Shown here one piece after another: positions 33,763-45,800 of a stretch of DNA of 64,000 nucleotides. The position numbers and the translations under genes are program-made. The DNA lies in contig JBBHKE010000417.1 in the NCBI GenBank assembly GCA_037447655.1, positions 124,001-188,000 on the forward strand, read 5' to 3'. Under the pieces are notes generated by a model, which worked only from the letters and a program-made list of their open reading frames with translations, was not told where the DNA came from and ran no database searches. Position 1 is the stretch's first letter, and each line of letters begins with the position of its first letter. The stretch is from Zygnema cylindricum (lineage: Eukaryota > Streptophyta > Zygnematophyceae > Zygnematales > Zygnemataceae).

Positions 33763-34195
33763 AATTCATAATCTTTCCTTAACCCTATGACTGTCTTGAA
33801 TAGAGCGGTCAAGAATAATGAGTGCTTCGGCCGTGATGGTGGAAGTTATTTTGGGCAATTGGTTGCGGTTTTTTTGGAAAATGATAATGATAGACGTGTG
33901 CTAGACTGTTTACCCTCGCGATTTTGATCAACTACCACCTTTTCAAACGTGGTTGCCCGCTTTTGAATGGTTGAATCTCGTAAATCTCGACCAGCCAGCG
34001 TGGGAAGGTGGACAACTGTACGGGCCATACTAGTTAGGTGAGTCAGCGGTTTCATTTGAGCCATAAGGGCTGCAAACTGGTCTTTGATCATAGCGGCCAT
34101 TTGAGTTTGCATTTCCTCTCTCTCCTTTTCTCTCCGAGACACTTTAGGTGGAGAGTTTTTTTTTGGCTTTTTAACTGGTTGGACTACTCTGGCAG

Positions 34196-35470
34196 ATCTA
34201 GCCGGTATTCCACCATTTCGAATCTGATTTGAGATGAAAATGCAGGGTTTTTGATGTGACAACGATACACAAAGTGGTCGGTCTGTTTGCAGTGTGTACA
34301 CGTCGTAGATTTATCTGGGCACATCTGAGCATCATGCCCGGTCTTGCCAAATCGGAAGCAAATCTGATTGGATGGTTGATTTGGCTTAGTCCCCATGGCT
34401 GGGACCCTTGGTGGTAGATTAATTGGCCACAAGTTACAGGATTTGGGGAATTGAAAGGGTTAGGTTCTTTTTTAGGGGCTTTTGGTCGATCGTGGGCCTC
34501 CCACCAACAATTCGTCATCTCGTATTCTACGGCGTATTGAGCTGCCTGGTCGAACGTATATTTTGGTAAGATGGCTTTGAAAAAATTTCTTTGACTGGAA
34601 AGGAAACTGTCCAACAAACTTCTGGACAACTTTGGCATCTGATATAAGATCAGGTAACACTTCTCGCAAGGTCTCCATGCGGGCTCGTAAAGCGGGGGCA
34701 GTTTCGCCCGGTTTACGCTCAAAATTCATTTATTCCTTAACTTGGTCAGGATTTTGCATACGATACTCCTCTTCTAATAAATTAAACATTATGGCGAGAG
34801 GGTCTCGTAATGGGATAGTCATCCCGGGTCGTGCCGGAACGGCGGCTCGGGCTGCAATGGCATATTGGTGGGAAACCTCCGCCACAGTCCGGTAAAGAAC
34901 ATTGCCAAGCGCATCTAACACCTCGGGAATAGCAGCTTGATAAGGAATTTCTGCTTGACCTATGACCTCAGGCGTATCACCAAACTGTGGAGAATATTTA
35001 GTCATCGCAAGTATGCCATCATACTTGCAAGAATATAAGGTAAGGGCGGACCCGCGAAGGTAACGCTCGAGAAGGGAGAAAGCGACACGCATGTCAAATC
35101 TATCTTGATAACGGAAAGTTAGATCTCGCATTTCAATGTAGAATAGCATTCGAAAATGAGATAAACTCATAGTATCCTTCATTTCGGAAAAATATAATTG
35201 AAGTTTACCACGAGTGCCCTCCGATGTGGAGGCCATTAGAAGAGACGAGTTAGTCGAATCCAAAGCCTGAATCAGTGCTAACGGAGACCAAAAAGAAAGG
35301 AAATATGAATCGAGTTCCCTTTCGTTATCAACCTCTCCCACAAATAGCGTGGAAAGAATGAATGACAAAGATGAGACTGTGGTTAAATCTGAACGAATAG
35401 AGGACGCTCTAGATTCAATTAAAGGACTTAACGTCAAACGGACCGAATTTGATAAATTCAATTGATCCAA
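34196..35470 (-). pseudogene. Gag of the methyltransferase element
   Basis: A 246-codon open segment begins MDQLNLSNSVRLTLSP and contains RYQDRFDMRVAFSLLERYL followed by RGSALTLYS, like the retrotransposon Gag core. A stop ends it at about 34,731. The same frame continues with MNFERKPGETAPALRARMET and later IRDDELLVGG. Near 34,370-34,240 are two zinc knuckles: CFRFGKTGHDAQMC (second Cys replaced by Phe) and CTHCKQTDHFVYRC (intact C-x2-C-x4-H-x4-C). A basic stretch (PKKNSPPKVSRREKEREE) follows in a shifted frame near 34,160. Gag would bind and package RNA. Confidence 0.75.
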
Positions 35471-35500
35471 ATTTGATGAACAGAAAGTTCCACCACTACG

Positions 35501-37480
35501 TGTAGATCCGTAAGAGTGGTCAAGATTATCCTAATCACTGGGCATAAAAATGACTGAGATAACAAACTAATCCGCTAATGGATATGCCCTATACGAGGTG
35601 CAGCAAATGCCAAGCCATACCACATACGTAGGCAACAATCTCAAATAGTTTTTAACAATGCCACGATGGCCAGATCTAGTCAAGAGGCCGCTTTTACCGA
35701 AACCTCGACCCTGCAAACGAGTGGGCAAGGCCAAAGGGCCAGATCTATAAAGGCAAAAATTTGCTAAACAAACACCCGGAGGTGCAGATCTAAAGCCCCA
35801 CAGGCGGAAAATAGTTCTATCCAAGGCCACCAACGGCCAGATCTAACAATATATTCCACGCCAAACAGACAACAAGAAAAACACAAGGCCACTCACGGCG
35901 AGATGGCAAGCATGGGCGTGGACGATGCAAATGCTCAATACAATTAGGTCTAGGTGGACCCAATCCACTCACGTACCCTCTAAAAAATCAACAACTATCC
36001 TGACATGCGCCTGCACCCGCAAGGCGTCGTGAACTTACAAACCACTCTTAGCAATCATGGTGATTGCCAAAGGTGAACAGCGGTTGTTCGCTCCAACCGG
36101 AGTTTTACAGCTCCACTATCTCCACTCCTTGGTGAGGTATGTCACAATGTGAAGGACCGATGCCTCCGATCAACAACGAGCTAGCAAGAAAACCCCAAAT
36201 ACCCAAATTAGTGTAATATATTCTTGGCCGAAAAACTGGCCAATGAGATAATTATGTCAACTAACAAGCAAACAATAATTAAAATCGCAAAACTAGTTAT
36301 AGATTTTTTTTTCTTTAGTTTTTTTTTTTTTAAACAAACAAGTACATTTTAGAAGAGTATTCCAAAATGCAAGGATCTATTATTAGATCGCACACACTCA
36401 CACAAAAATAATGTAAAATTTAAATAAAAAAAATAGAGAAAAACTAGCAATTTTAAAATGCAGAGAATATAGAAAAATTGACATTGTAAAATTCCGGAAA
36501 AATAACATCACACTGACAATGTCAAATCGCATAAAATAGAGGAAGACTGACAATGCCAAATTACACGTAATAGAAAGTGCGACAATTTCAAATAGTAGAA
36601 CAATTGGAAAACAGACAATATCAAATTGCAAAACAATAGGAAAAACTGACAATTTCAAGAGCACAATAATATTACGCCAACAGATAACCACTAGGCTCCT
36701 TGGTCAGTTTATATTCCTTACAGGAGTTCGATCAAGAAATATCTAACCTCGATATCATAACACATAGACTAAAAATATAGAAAACCGGGTGCAAATCCAA
36801 AATAACTAGATTTAGCCACACATAAAACAAATAACGAAAGTCAACCCTAATTCACCGTCCCCAAGTGAACCACACAAGCAAACCCAAAACAGTCCAATCA
36901 CAATCCAGGGTTCAGCAACAGCCTGAGATAGTAGGCTAAGCAGTAATCCAGTTGAAGGGAAGAGAGAAGAAGTGAAGGGAAACCGGTTAGGCCTCGGCGT
37001 GAGCCGTGTAGATTAATTTGTAGGGCATGTTTATAGAGAAAGAAAGTAAGAGCTAAGCAGCAGAACGCTTAATGGCAAGGAAAATAGCCATTAAAACTAT
37101 CGAGTCAATTTCACAAGATAAATCCTCAAAGTTTAGGTCAAATCTTCCAAAAAGAGAATTCCTGTGCTCTTGAAATTGTGAGCACAGAATTCACCTTAAA
37201 TTCGCTAAGTACAAAGTCTACAGTTGAGCGCTTAACCTACTGCGAATACATGCGTTCTTTGTAGTTGTCTGCTCCTAGTTTGGATTTTGGCCAATTGGCG
37301 ACTAGAATCGTCTGCCTTAAGTTACAAAATCTACAGATAAAAACCCTTTCAACGCTACATGTGAATGCGTGCAACCTCCAAGGCTCCACGACTTAAAATG
37401 GTCTTGCGTGCATTCCGCATTTGGACCATCCATTCGTCTATATCATTTGTGGTCGTAGATTCGCGTTCCAATCCACGATG
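35501..37480 (-). other. Possible LTR or 5' leader of the methyltransferase element
   Basis: No protein is recognised. In element orientation the sequence upstream of Gag reads ...TCTACA, a few bases, then TGGTGGAACTTTC, which looks like an LTR end (CA) followed by a primer site, so an LTR edge near 35,501 is possible. The other LTR is absent, so this cannot be confirmed, and the outer edge is unknown. The stretch includes poly-T runs near 36,307-36,331 and the minisatellite at 36,445-36,665. Confidence 0.3.
36445..36665. repeat. Minisatellite, about six units of 34 bp
   Basis: The word 'ctgacaat' (with variants) begins at 36,479, 36,513, 36,547, 36,579, 36,612 and 36,646, a regular spacing of 32-34 bp. 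Each unit continues 'tcaaat' or similar, then an A-rich half. Units are diverged, so it is old. Open frames across it are by-products of the repeat. Confidence 0.75.
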
Positions 37481-37839
37481 GCGTTGACATCATTCAGAGT
37501 TGAGGTTTTTGTTCGCGACCGTCCTTACATCGATATAAATTGGTGGCGGGTGTTCTGGCCGACGAAGTAAGTCGGTTCGCCAAAAGTCCCGGACAGCAAA
37601 CTTGGTCGGTTCGCGTGAATTCCGGCGACTCACGATTTCGCAGACATAATCTGAAATGTCCGTGGGTTTCACGGCGTCGGACCAAAATCTGTACGGTCTT
37701 CTCGCCACCGAAATATCCCCACAAGTAAATTAGTGTTGTGTCCTTTTTATTAAGGACCGCTTACATTAAGATCAAATATAACAAAATGCAGTTAGAATGT
37801 GATTAAATAAAATTAAAATGTGGCGACGCGATGCGGCGT
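37481..37839. other. Unassigned stretch with open minus frames
   Basis: Two overlapping minus-strand frames (37,490-37,728) are open, one with WSDAVKPTDISDYVCEIV and RDFWRTDLLRRPEHPPP. The composition looks protein-like, but I recognise no family and no splice context, so I do not call a gene. It borders the hAT fragment. Confidence 0.3.
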
Positions 37840-38450
37840 GACAATACTTTCCCCGTAACTTGCCAATTATTTTTTCACCTTCACCTTTGTCACTAATAGG
37901 AGACGATTTCTCATTGCACTACGGATCGGTAACTTGTATGATCCACCTAGATCACCGGTATTATGCACCCTTGCCTTGAAACATGGATCCTCTAAAAGTC
38001 AGAATGACAACCCATGGGCGAAGAAAGCCGTGGCCCACGCTAAATCCACCTCTTTCTTATTATGCCTATTAAATGCATTGTTTATTCTAGTGTGCACACA
38101 TCTTATTTTCATACTCGGAATCTGTGGAAAATTGCTGGGGAGATCATCCAAGTCGTACATTACACGATTTTGAGAGGAATTTGCACATTTATGGGTTTCC
38201 ACCGCACTAAACTTCTCCTTCACCTCATCTGGACACATTGTGCACGCTCTAATCCTTGCATTCTTAACGTTTCCAAGGAGATGATTTCTGATCCTCGTTG
38301 CTTGGGCATAATATTTGAAGTTGCAATAAATGCAAATACATAATTGGTTTGCCACAAGAACCCCACCGTCTACAACCTTCACGTGCTCCCACTCCTCTCC
38401 TCGATATATGGGCATGGTTGCTTCTGTCGAATTCTGGAAGAGAGGATAAT
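37840..38450 (-). pseudogene. hAT transposase N-terminal part with BED zinc finger
   Basis: From about 38,400: EEWEHVKVVDGGVLVANQ, then a BED-type finger CIYCNFKYYAQATRIRNHLL with a following RIRACTMCPDEVKEKF (Cys pair plus His and Cys ligands). Then NKKEVDLAWATAFFAHGLSF, and after a stop at about 37,998 LLEDPCFKARVHNTGDLGG and SYKLPIRSAM, ending near LASYGESIVT (about 37,850). BED fingers bind the element's terminal DNA in hAT transposases. The reading frame is interrupted and the catalytic region is missing. It overlaps only slightly in protein coordinates with copy ii. Confidence 0.8.
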
Positions 38451-38888
38451 AAAATGCTTGGGAGAGAGGAGGGTAGGATACAGGGAGGCGGCTTCCTTGC
38501 GGTTTCGTTTTCAATATTTCATGGCGGTTTCTTTCAAAAAAATTTGAAGAAGACGCCCGTACAATTTTCAAACTTATCCCGCCAAAATAGTATGACGTTT
38601 CAACGTCTCTTTTTGAAAATGTCCGTACATTTTCAATGAAGAGACGTACAAGTTATGTGATATTTCTGTTGAGTTTACTGAACAAAATGTATTAATAACT
38701 ACGACGTATCTTTTCACGAATTCCGTACATTTCCGTAAAAAAACTGTACATATTACGGAAATTATTGTTCTTTCCCTGTAAATTGTCAGTTTCAGTTTAA
38801 AGTAGACTTTTTTTTGCGATTTTCAAAATCTTCACGATTTATACGTTTCAATTGTAAAATTTGAAAAAATCGCACGATTTGGACAATA
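37840..38888 (-). mobile_element. hAT transposon remnant, copy iii (5' part)
   Basis: The right end (about 38,881-38,888, GGACAATA) resembles the terminal repeat of hAT copy i, and 38,510-38,720 matches the inverted 5' region of copy i. Coding sequence for the N-terminal transposase follows leftwards to about 37,840, where similarity to hAT proteins is lost. The C-terminal half and other end are absent at this site. Confidence 0.68.
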
Positions 38889-39871
38889 CGGCTAGGATGT
38901 AAAACAGTATGCGTATAGTACGCGTTTAGTAGGGTGTTGGCGTGTTGTTTACTGTTGCCAGTACACAATTTTGCACTCGATTTGGGTATGCTTCAAGGAC
39001 TCCGTCCGATCTAGGATGATCGACGGAATATAAAAATCGTTGATCATACCCACATTTTCGCCCCCTTAAATTAAGGTTGTTCTTGCAAATAATCACAGTC
39101 TTAATTCGGGCATTTAATTTTCTATGCATTGATGATGTGAATTTCTATGCTTATATACGAGAAGAGAACATCTAGTACGGGTACTCTTTCGCACATTAAA
39201 CCTATGATGTAGATGACAGGCGATGCAGACGGCTGATTTTTTCAGGTCCAAAAAACAAACCTAATGTCTAATATTGAAAAAATGAAAATTGATAAATTCG
39301 CGATGTAAAACACGCCCAAATGAGCCTGTCGATCGTCTACTTCACCCTGTATCGCTGTTAGCGTTAATGTTTTTTTTCCCCGGTTAGAAACACCTTTTTG
39401 TGTGCAGACGTCTGTTAGGCGATCCAAAGATCGCCAAACTTAAGATCCTTACACTCCAATCGGATAGTGGACACGAGCGCGGAAAAAAATGTGAAGTGGC
39501 GAAAAAAACACAAACACAGAATAGCGGTCAACGGTGTATTGTCTGATATCGCAACGTGAAGAATCGGGTTAACGATACGCATCACTTGGTACAGGAATTT
39601 GGCTGTCCAACCAAAAGTAATGTTTAACCGTGTGTAGTGATTCATTATTGTCCCGTATTACGGGTACACTACACAGGAGGTTTTCCAAGAATGTAGGTTT
39701 GCACGGAGTTCCTCCACGTGTCAACGTGTGTCCTCCTTTGTGGCTTCTCTGTCTCGCCTCTTTTCCGCCCTCCCTTTTTTTCCTCTTTTCTCATGGCCTC
39801 AGTCATGTGGAGATCTTTTTGAATGCTGTCGTTGCCACCTCTGTACCTCTGAGCAATTATGACCTCCAGAT
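38889..39871. other. Intergenic region upstream of the LRR gene
   Basis: No gene is recognised. It holds a MITE-like element at 39,343-39,536. The 200 bp before the start codon at 39,872 are pyrimidine-rich (tctcgcc, cttttccgcc) and are probably promoter or 5' UTR. Confidence 0.45.
39343..39536. mobile_element. MITE-like element, diverged copy
   Basis: The ends are inverted: left 'caccctgtatcgctgttagcg' followed by a T-run, right (complement) 'caccgttgaccgctattctg' also followed by a T-run. The layout matches the element at 52,397-52,618, including 'gtgtgcagacg' near the inner side. It is about 194 bp and non-coding. Confidence 0.6.
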
Positions 39872-42800
39872 ATGGCTATAGTCACGGGAGACCGTTACTT
39901 GGAGCTTCTTGCTTCTTTCATAGATTGTCATGCGGAGGAGCTTCTTGTAGGATCACTAGTTTTAAAACTCAATCCTGTCGGCCTGCTCTATCTTCAGTCT
40001 CGCCTAGCTTCGCTGGAGGAGCTGGAAGAACTGAGGATCAATGCGCCAGTGGATTATTTAAGAGCTTATGTAACGGACCTCGGAGATTACCGAAAACTTG
40101 AGAAGTTGCGTCGTTTTCTTCTCTTGCTGGAAAGTGTGCAGGTCGTATCTCTCACAAAGGGAGTTCGAGATCCTACACCAATTAGCTTGCTCCCATTTGG
40201 GAGGCTTCGAGTGCTTGAGCTACGGGGATGTGATTTGTCAACAAGTTTTGCTAGGGGATTCATCGAACTTCGTCCTCATCTTGAAAAACTTATCTGTGTG
40301 AACTCTGCGGTAGGAGATAATTATTTTTGTAACTTCATGCAGTTTACATGCATTTTAATGAACATATGAGCATCCCGCTTTCATGGATATTGGTAGCCAA
40401 CATATACTTTATAGATTCTCATGCTCAATGTTTGAGCAAGAGAGCTAGCGCTTTCGTCTGCACATGCGGCTCACAATTGGCTAGCCGGAGCGTTAGGTGA
40501 AAAGAATTGCATCTCAGGGCATCGTATTTGATTCAAATTTGCATTTTTCGTGGGTGTGCTCGGCCGTTGACTTAGATTAGGAATGTGCTTCTGTGAGGAG
40601 GAAAAAAAGAAAAAAAGAGAAGCGCAAACCCACCCTTGAGCAAAGTTTTTTTGTTTTTTTTTAACTTGAGAAAATGTCAGAAACTTTTATGTTTTACAGC
40701 TCGGGGATAGGATTGATTTTATCAGCACTCATAAGTCTGCATGGTACTGCAAATAGTCACGTAGCAGGCACAATTGTTATAGAATAGACACTGCAGTAAT
40801 TCATGGACGAGCATTGGATCGTGAATGCAACTATTCTAGATGTGTAGGTCTTGAATACCACTTTTTTTCATTTATTAATTGAAAAATTGGGTAAACTAAA
40901 CTGTGAATCACTATTACCGTTAATAAGACTTGTTCAATGCCCCCCTTTTTTTTAGTCAGTGAGCATAAATTAGCGTAAATATTCCCAATTGTCATAACAC
41001 TACTTTGATAAGGGGTTGAGAATCCTCCACGCCATTCGGAACTGTAGAATTAATAACATTATTCTAAACCCTACGCATGATATTTCTGAAGACTAATAGC
41101 TGTTCATGCTTTACTGCAATGATTTGTGTATCACACTGCAATAAGGGAGGCTTTCACAGTCACTTTTAGTCAATGAACTGTAAACAAAGCCGTTATACAC
41201 CGGGCTTCGATTCAATGAGCTGCGGCATCCTATAGGTTCCCTTTGCAAGTTCTGCAACAGATCTGCTTTTAACATTATGGTTGTGATGTTCTTAGCGCCT
41301 AGAAGAACTTCTTTGACAAGTGGTGCACTAGATGCTCAAGACATGCAAGTACATGTACATGCTAAAGTTTTTGCTGTTTAACTGTATAGAACTCAGGATA
41401 AAAATGTGCCTCTTCTCTGCACATGATCATTCAGATTGCTGTGCATGTATTGTGTTGTTGTTGATGGAAATGTCAAGGACAAAAAGACAGCTACATTCAT
41501 CCATGCCAAGGGCTTGTTTTGCTTCTATTTTGCAGAATGCTCTGCAGCACATATTTCTGGAGCGTGTTGTGGATGCTCTGCTTATACCATGGGTTTGCCT
41601 AAGTTCTGTTTGTTGTTCCAACAATGGCCTTTTGCTTATGGATGATGCACTTCGAATGCTGCCAGCTGTGCGGAGCCTTGATCTCAGCAGGAATGCTTTG
41701 ACAAAAGTGACCAATCTTGAGCAGTGCACAAATCTTCAGTCTCTTGATATTGGTTTCAACCATATTAGCGCAATCGATTCGTTGGGTATTGTATGTCAAA
41801 TTATCCTTGCTATTTTTTGCTGTCTGTTTTCTCGAGTGTTATAAAACACTTTGACAACATGAATGTTTTTGTTGTTAAATTGCCATCATTTGTGCCCTTT
41901 GCACGGTACAATCTGGTATCTATATAATGGTGTGATTTGCTCTTATATTTTTGCTTGTATTTCATGCATAATTTTTGTATAAGGACAATGTCGAAATCCC
42001 ACAGAAAACGGTTATTTCAGTACTAAAATTTCTTATAACCATGCAGCACACCGAAAATTTACAAATGCAAGTACCGTTTTTCTTTTTGTGTGGTTTGCAG
42101 GGTTTTACCAGTCTGAGTGTTCTAGTGTTGCGTGGAAACGCTCTTCTGACCACTAGGGGCCTGGAAGAGCTTAAATATTTGGAGAAGCTTGACTTGGGTC
42201 AGAATTTGCTGAGCAGTTTGGTGGAAATTGCAAGACTCCACAATCTGCCTTCCCTCCATCATCTTTGGCTGGATGGCAATCCTATCGTTGAATTACGCAA
42301 ATACCGCCTCCAAGTCTTAAGTTTCTTTTCGGAACCATTTAAAGTGAGGTGCTCCTGTGGCAATGCTCTGTTTTTTTCTTTGGATGAGCAATAAGTTGGC
42401 TAGTATGTTGGCGACTTGTTCCGTTGTTAGAACTTTTTTGATGCTCTTATTGGTGGTTTACAATTGACGAAGTTCAGTGATGTGCGGGGAGTTGGGCAGC
42501 TTTGTCTCGATGGTAGACAAGCAAGTGGCTTGGAGAAATTTGCACTCAAGGGATTCCTCCGTTTGCATCCAAGAGAGAGGTTGATACTTGAATGGAGCTC
42601 AGTTCGCGGCAAATCTGCTTTTCCACATCGGCAGGTGACAACTTGTTTGACAGTCCTTGGTCATAGTTTTTTAAGCTCTGCAGCTAAAATGACCTTGCTC
42701 TTCGATCATCCTGGTAACAGAAGTTGTGCGTACTTTTTGAACGGCATTTTGAATACAAGTTTTCTCGTTTTTGTACCAGCATATGGCAATGTGTTTCATC

Positions 42801-45800
42801 AAAGGTTTAAAATTTCAGGAGGATGTGCAAACAGGTAACTTGTTGAACAGTGCCATGTTTCTTGTGTATGATTTGGTGATAAGATGCAATCAGCTGAATT
42901 TGCAAATTCTGGTCTGTAGTTTTGGTCTGTGTTTTTTTCTACAAATTGATGTCTTTGACAGCAAAATCAAGAGCACTCAATGCTGCTTCCAGATTTCTGA
43001 CATGATTTACAAGGGAAGGGACCCTGGAAGCTCCTGAAAAGGAAACCAGGGACAAGGCAAACTAGGGACTAGGGCCTGATCAGCAGATTGCTTGGGATAT
43101 TTTGTGTAATTACAGGCAGGAGTTTTGGTTTGTTGGCCGACCATCTCCAATATCGTGCCTGTTGACTGATTGTAGACAACCATCTCCTATTTTTCCCTGG
43201 ATAATATTTGCATAGTTGTTTTTGTGCAGGATCAAATTTCTGAAGCTCCGCAGAGCCCTTTGGAAGTCAAAATCAACGAGCAGCAGGTGCCTTTTTGTTT
43301 GTCAAGCCTTCAAATGAGTAGAGAGGATCCAGGGGCTGATGTAACACTGGTGCCTGATTCCTTCAATTCAGACTTAATTACTCCTACTTGGTCACAAGCG
43401 GGAACGGAAGTTTCAGATGGACAGTTTTTGGCGGACGAAGAGCAGTCTCTCTTGGCTGAGACATTTAAAAATGATTTTCAAGGTGTACAGGTCAATGTCA
43501 CAGTCAAGCAAGTCTGTTTCTCTTCTTCTTCGAGCAGCAGTATGGAGTCCGATTCAGATAGTTGTCTCAGCAACATTTGCAGCCCTGACCTAGGGGCTAA
43601 TAGTAATATAGGTCGGTTAATGTCAGACTTCAAATCTAGATTTGCCAATTTTGGTGACGATACTCCTAACCTGGCTACGGATGGTAACACATCATTTGGT
43701 GTGACGCATCAAGAACCAACTCTCAGAGAGCAAGAGGAGGATAATCTTGGAGCAAGCTCTAATTCGTTCTCAGGAATGGGTAAAGGGCTTCAGTCTGAGA
43801 AAAACAGCTCTTACGTGACTGAATTGGGGCTTGGAGAAGTGAAATGGAGGACTTTGAACTCGTGGAACGAAGGCAGGTCTCTATATGATAGATTTGTTAC
43901 ATTTGATGAAGGTGGTCCCCTTTTAGATGGCTATAGGGATGACGCTATGGCCACTGCTGGAGGTGGGTCGATGGATATTCGAAGGCCTTTACGGCACGTC
44001 AAATGGGCTGGCAGACCTCCTGCTGATGGAAAGAATGACACTTCGGGGGAGTCAGGACAATTGGTCAGGACTTTCCAACCCGGGCAGATTGCAGATTCTA
44101 GGTGGGTTAGGGATCCATGGAGAGATACCATGAATCGCATTGAAAGCAGGGTTCCAGGAAGACTTTCTGGGACCAGGTCAGGTGGTCTTGACAACGGCTC
44201 TATGGCTTCACCAAAAATGAAGGGCAAAGGGCACAAGGATAAACTCAAAGAAGATGAATTGGAGACCTGTTTTCGAAGAACTATCGGTGATCAGAAGACT
44301 GGAGAACACAGCGTTGGATACTTGCAATGCTGCTGCATTCGTGTGTGGAAAGGAGAAACGGACGAAAGGTGAGCATACAGTTAGGGCCATTTTTCCCCTG
44401 CTTTTCTCAATTTTAACAGTCCCTTGGTACGAATTATAGAAATGTTGTCAGTAGGAAGAAGACCTCCGAGACACATGCAGGAGGTGTTTGAGGAGATTCT
44501 TGACAATGCATTTTCCGTTCCATGCGATATTGAAAATTTGAATCAAGTGCGTGCTCTCCGTGTACATCAACACAGCTGACAGTTTTGTCAGTAAATGTAA
44601 CTTGATCACTCCCCTCAACTCTCCTTTGGTTTTGGCATGTTTTTGTGGGTTGGGAGATTATTATCAGTCCGACAATTCTGCTTTTCAGCAGCGATTCAAA
44701 AGTGTACATTCTTCGGGAAGAAATGAGCCAGTCCACGCTTACACATCGACAAGGTCAAATGTCAATCCAAAAACCATGTGTCTGACAATGCAAACAAGTG
44801 AAGGCACATCTCAAGTTTGAGATTTTGATGGACTTGATGAATTGGCCAGTCCAATGCTGGAAAATCACTTGATTTTTTGGTCGTTAGATGGTAGCATGCT
44901 GGTTAAAAAGGGTGACAGGGCAGTTTTCTATTGACATTTGGAAGTGCAAGAGGTAAGTGAATTGTCCACTGAAGGAATTTTGCGCATTGGAACGTGATTT
45001 CCAGATCTTGTGCTGCGCGTATTAGCCAGCCATAAGCTGACAGATGTGAAACGCCTGATAGTGGGGCTTGGCCTTCAGGTTCTCAGGTATGAAATCATTG
45101 TCACAAAACGTCGTCACTTATTTCTATGTTGCGTAGATACCTCTTAGCATTCTCCATTAAGGAACTTTGCCGCAATGAAGTGCTGAGAGGATTGTGGATC
45201 ACCTTGGGGAATACATGATTCATGGTAGTGATATTTTGTTTTATATTAGGAGGAGATTATCTTAACAGTTGTTGGCAGGCAGTCTTTCTCCCATGTTTGT
45301 TGCGTGGAGAAATGTCTTATGGTGTGAGATATCCATGACTTTGAGGTCTAAATAGATTGCAGTTTTTTTGTTATTGTAGGATGCATGCAGGTGCTGCATC
45401 AGAATATGTTCTTGCTACACGAAGTGCATCCATCACTACGGATCTTTTGCAGCGCTTGACTAAGGGCGCTGACGCTGGGCCATCTGATGGAAGCACACGT
45501 GTGGGTGTGGAAAGGTACAGCTTGTTTCATTTCGGTAGGCGTTATTTTATCAGTACACTGCCCATCGTTGTTAGCGTTCAGGATTTATTAGTGTTAATGC
45601 GAAATTAGACTATACAATTCCAATTTAGTGCAAGAGACGTGGCAGATTGTAGTCCACTCCCTTAAATCGTATTGTGAACACTATACTATGATTTTTGGCC
45701 GAAGAAAGTCGTGAACCAGTTAATGTTATTAACCTTAATAACGATGGCACTGTAGTGTTTTGCTTTTTTGTTGATACATTCTTCTTCCTTTGTTATTTGA

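Larger units (their letters stand above)
31672..35500 (-). mobile_element. Truncated retroelement carrying a C5 cytosine methyltransferase
   Basis: On the minus strand the order is gag with zinc knuckles (34,196-35,470), retropepsin-like segment (about 33,151-33,762), then a C5-methyltransferase domain (31,672 to about 32,900). Reverse transcriptase, RNase H, integrase and a downstream LTR are missing, apparently lost at the junction with the truncated LTR of element C at 31,671. The left limit is sharp. The right limit is uncertain because an LTR partner is lacking; a possible LTR edge lies near 35,501. Gag plus retropepsin plus methyltransferase points to an LTR-type retrotransposon (Ty3/gypsy-like by Gag appearance), but without RT the superfamily is inferred. 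Confidence 0.82.

Noticed and set aside
36445-36665. Regularly spaced repeats that might be a CRISPR array
   Set aside because: Repeat units are diverged with no constant spacer structure, in a plant nuclear context; it is a minisatellite.
36398-36691. 97-residue hydrophobic frame that looks membrane-like
   Set aside because: It is a translation of the diverged 34-bp minisatellite; no start context or partner exons.
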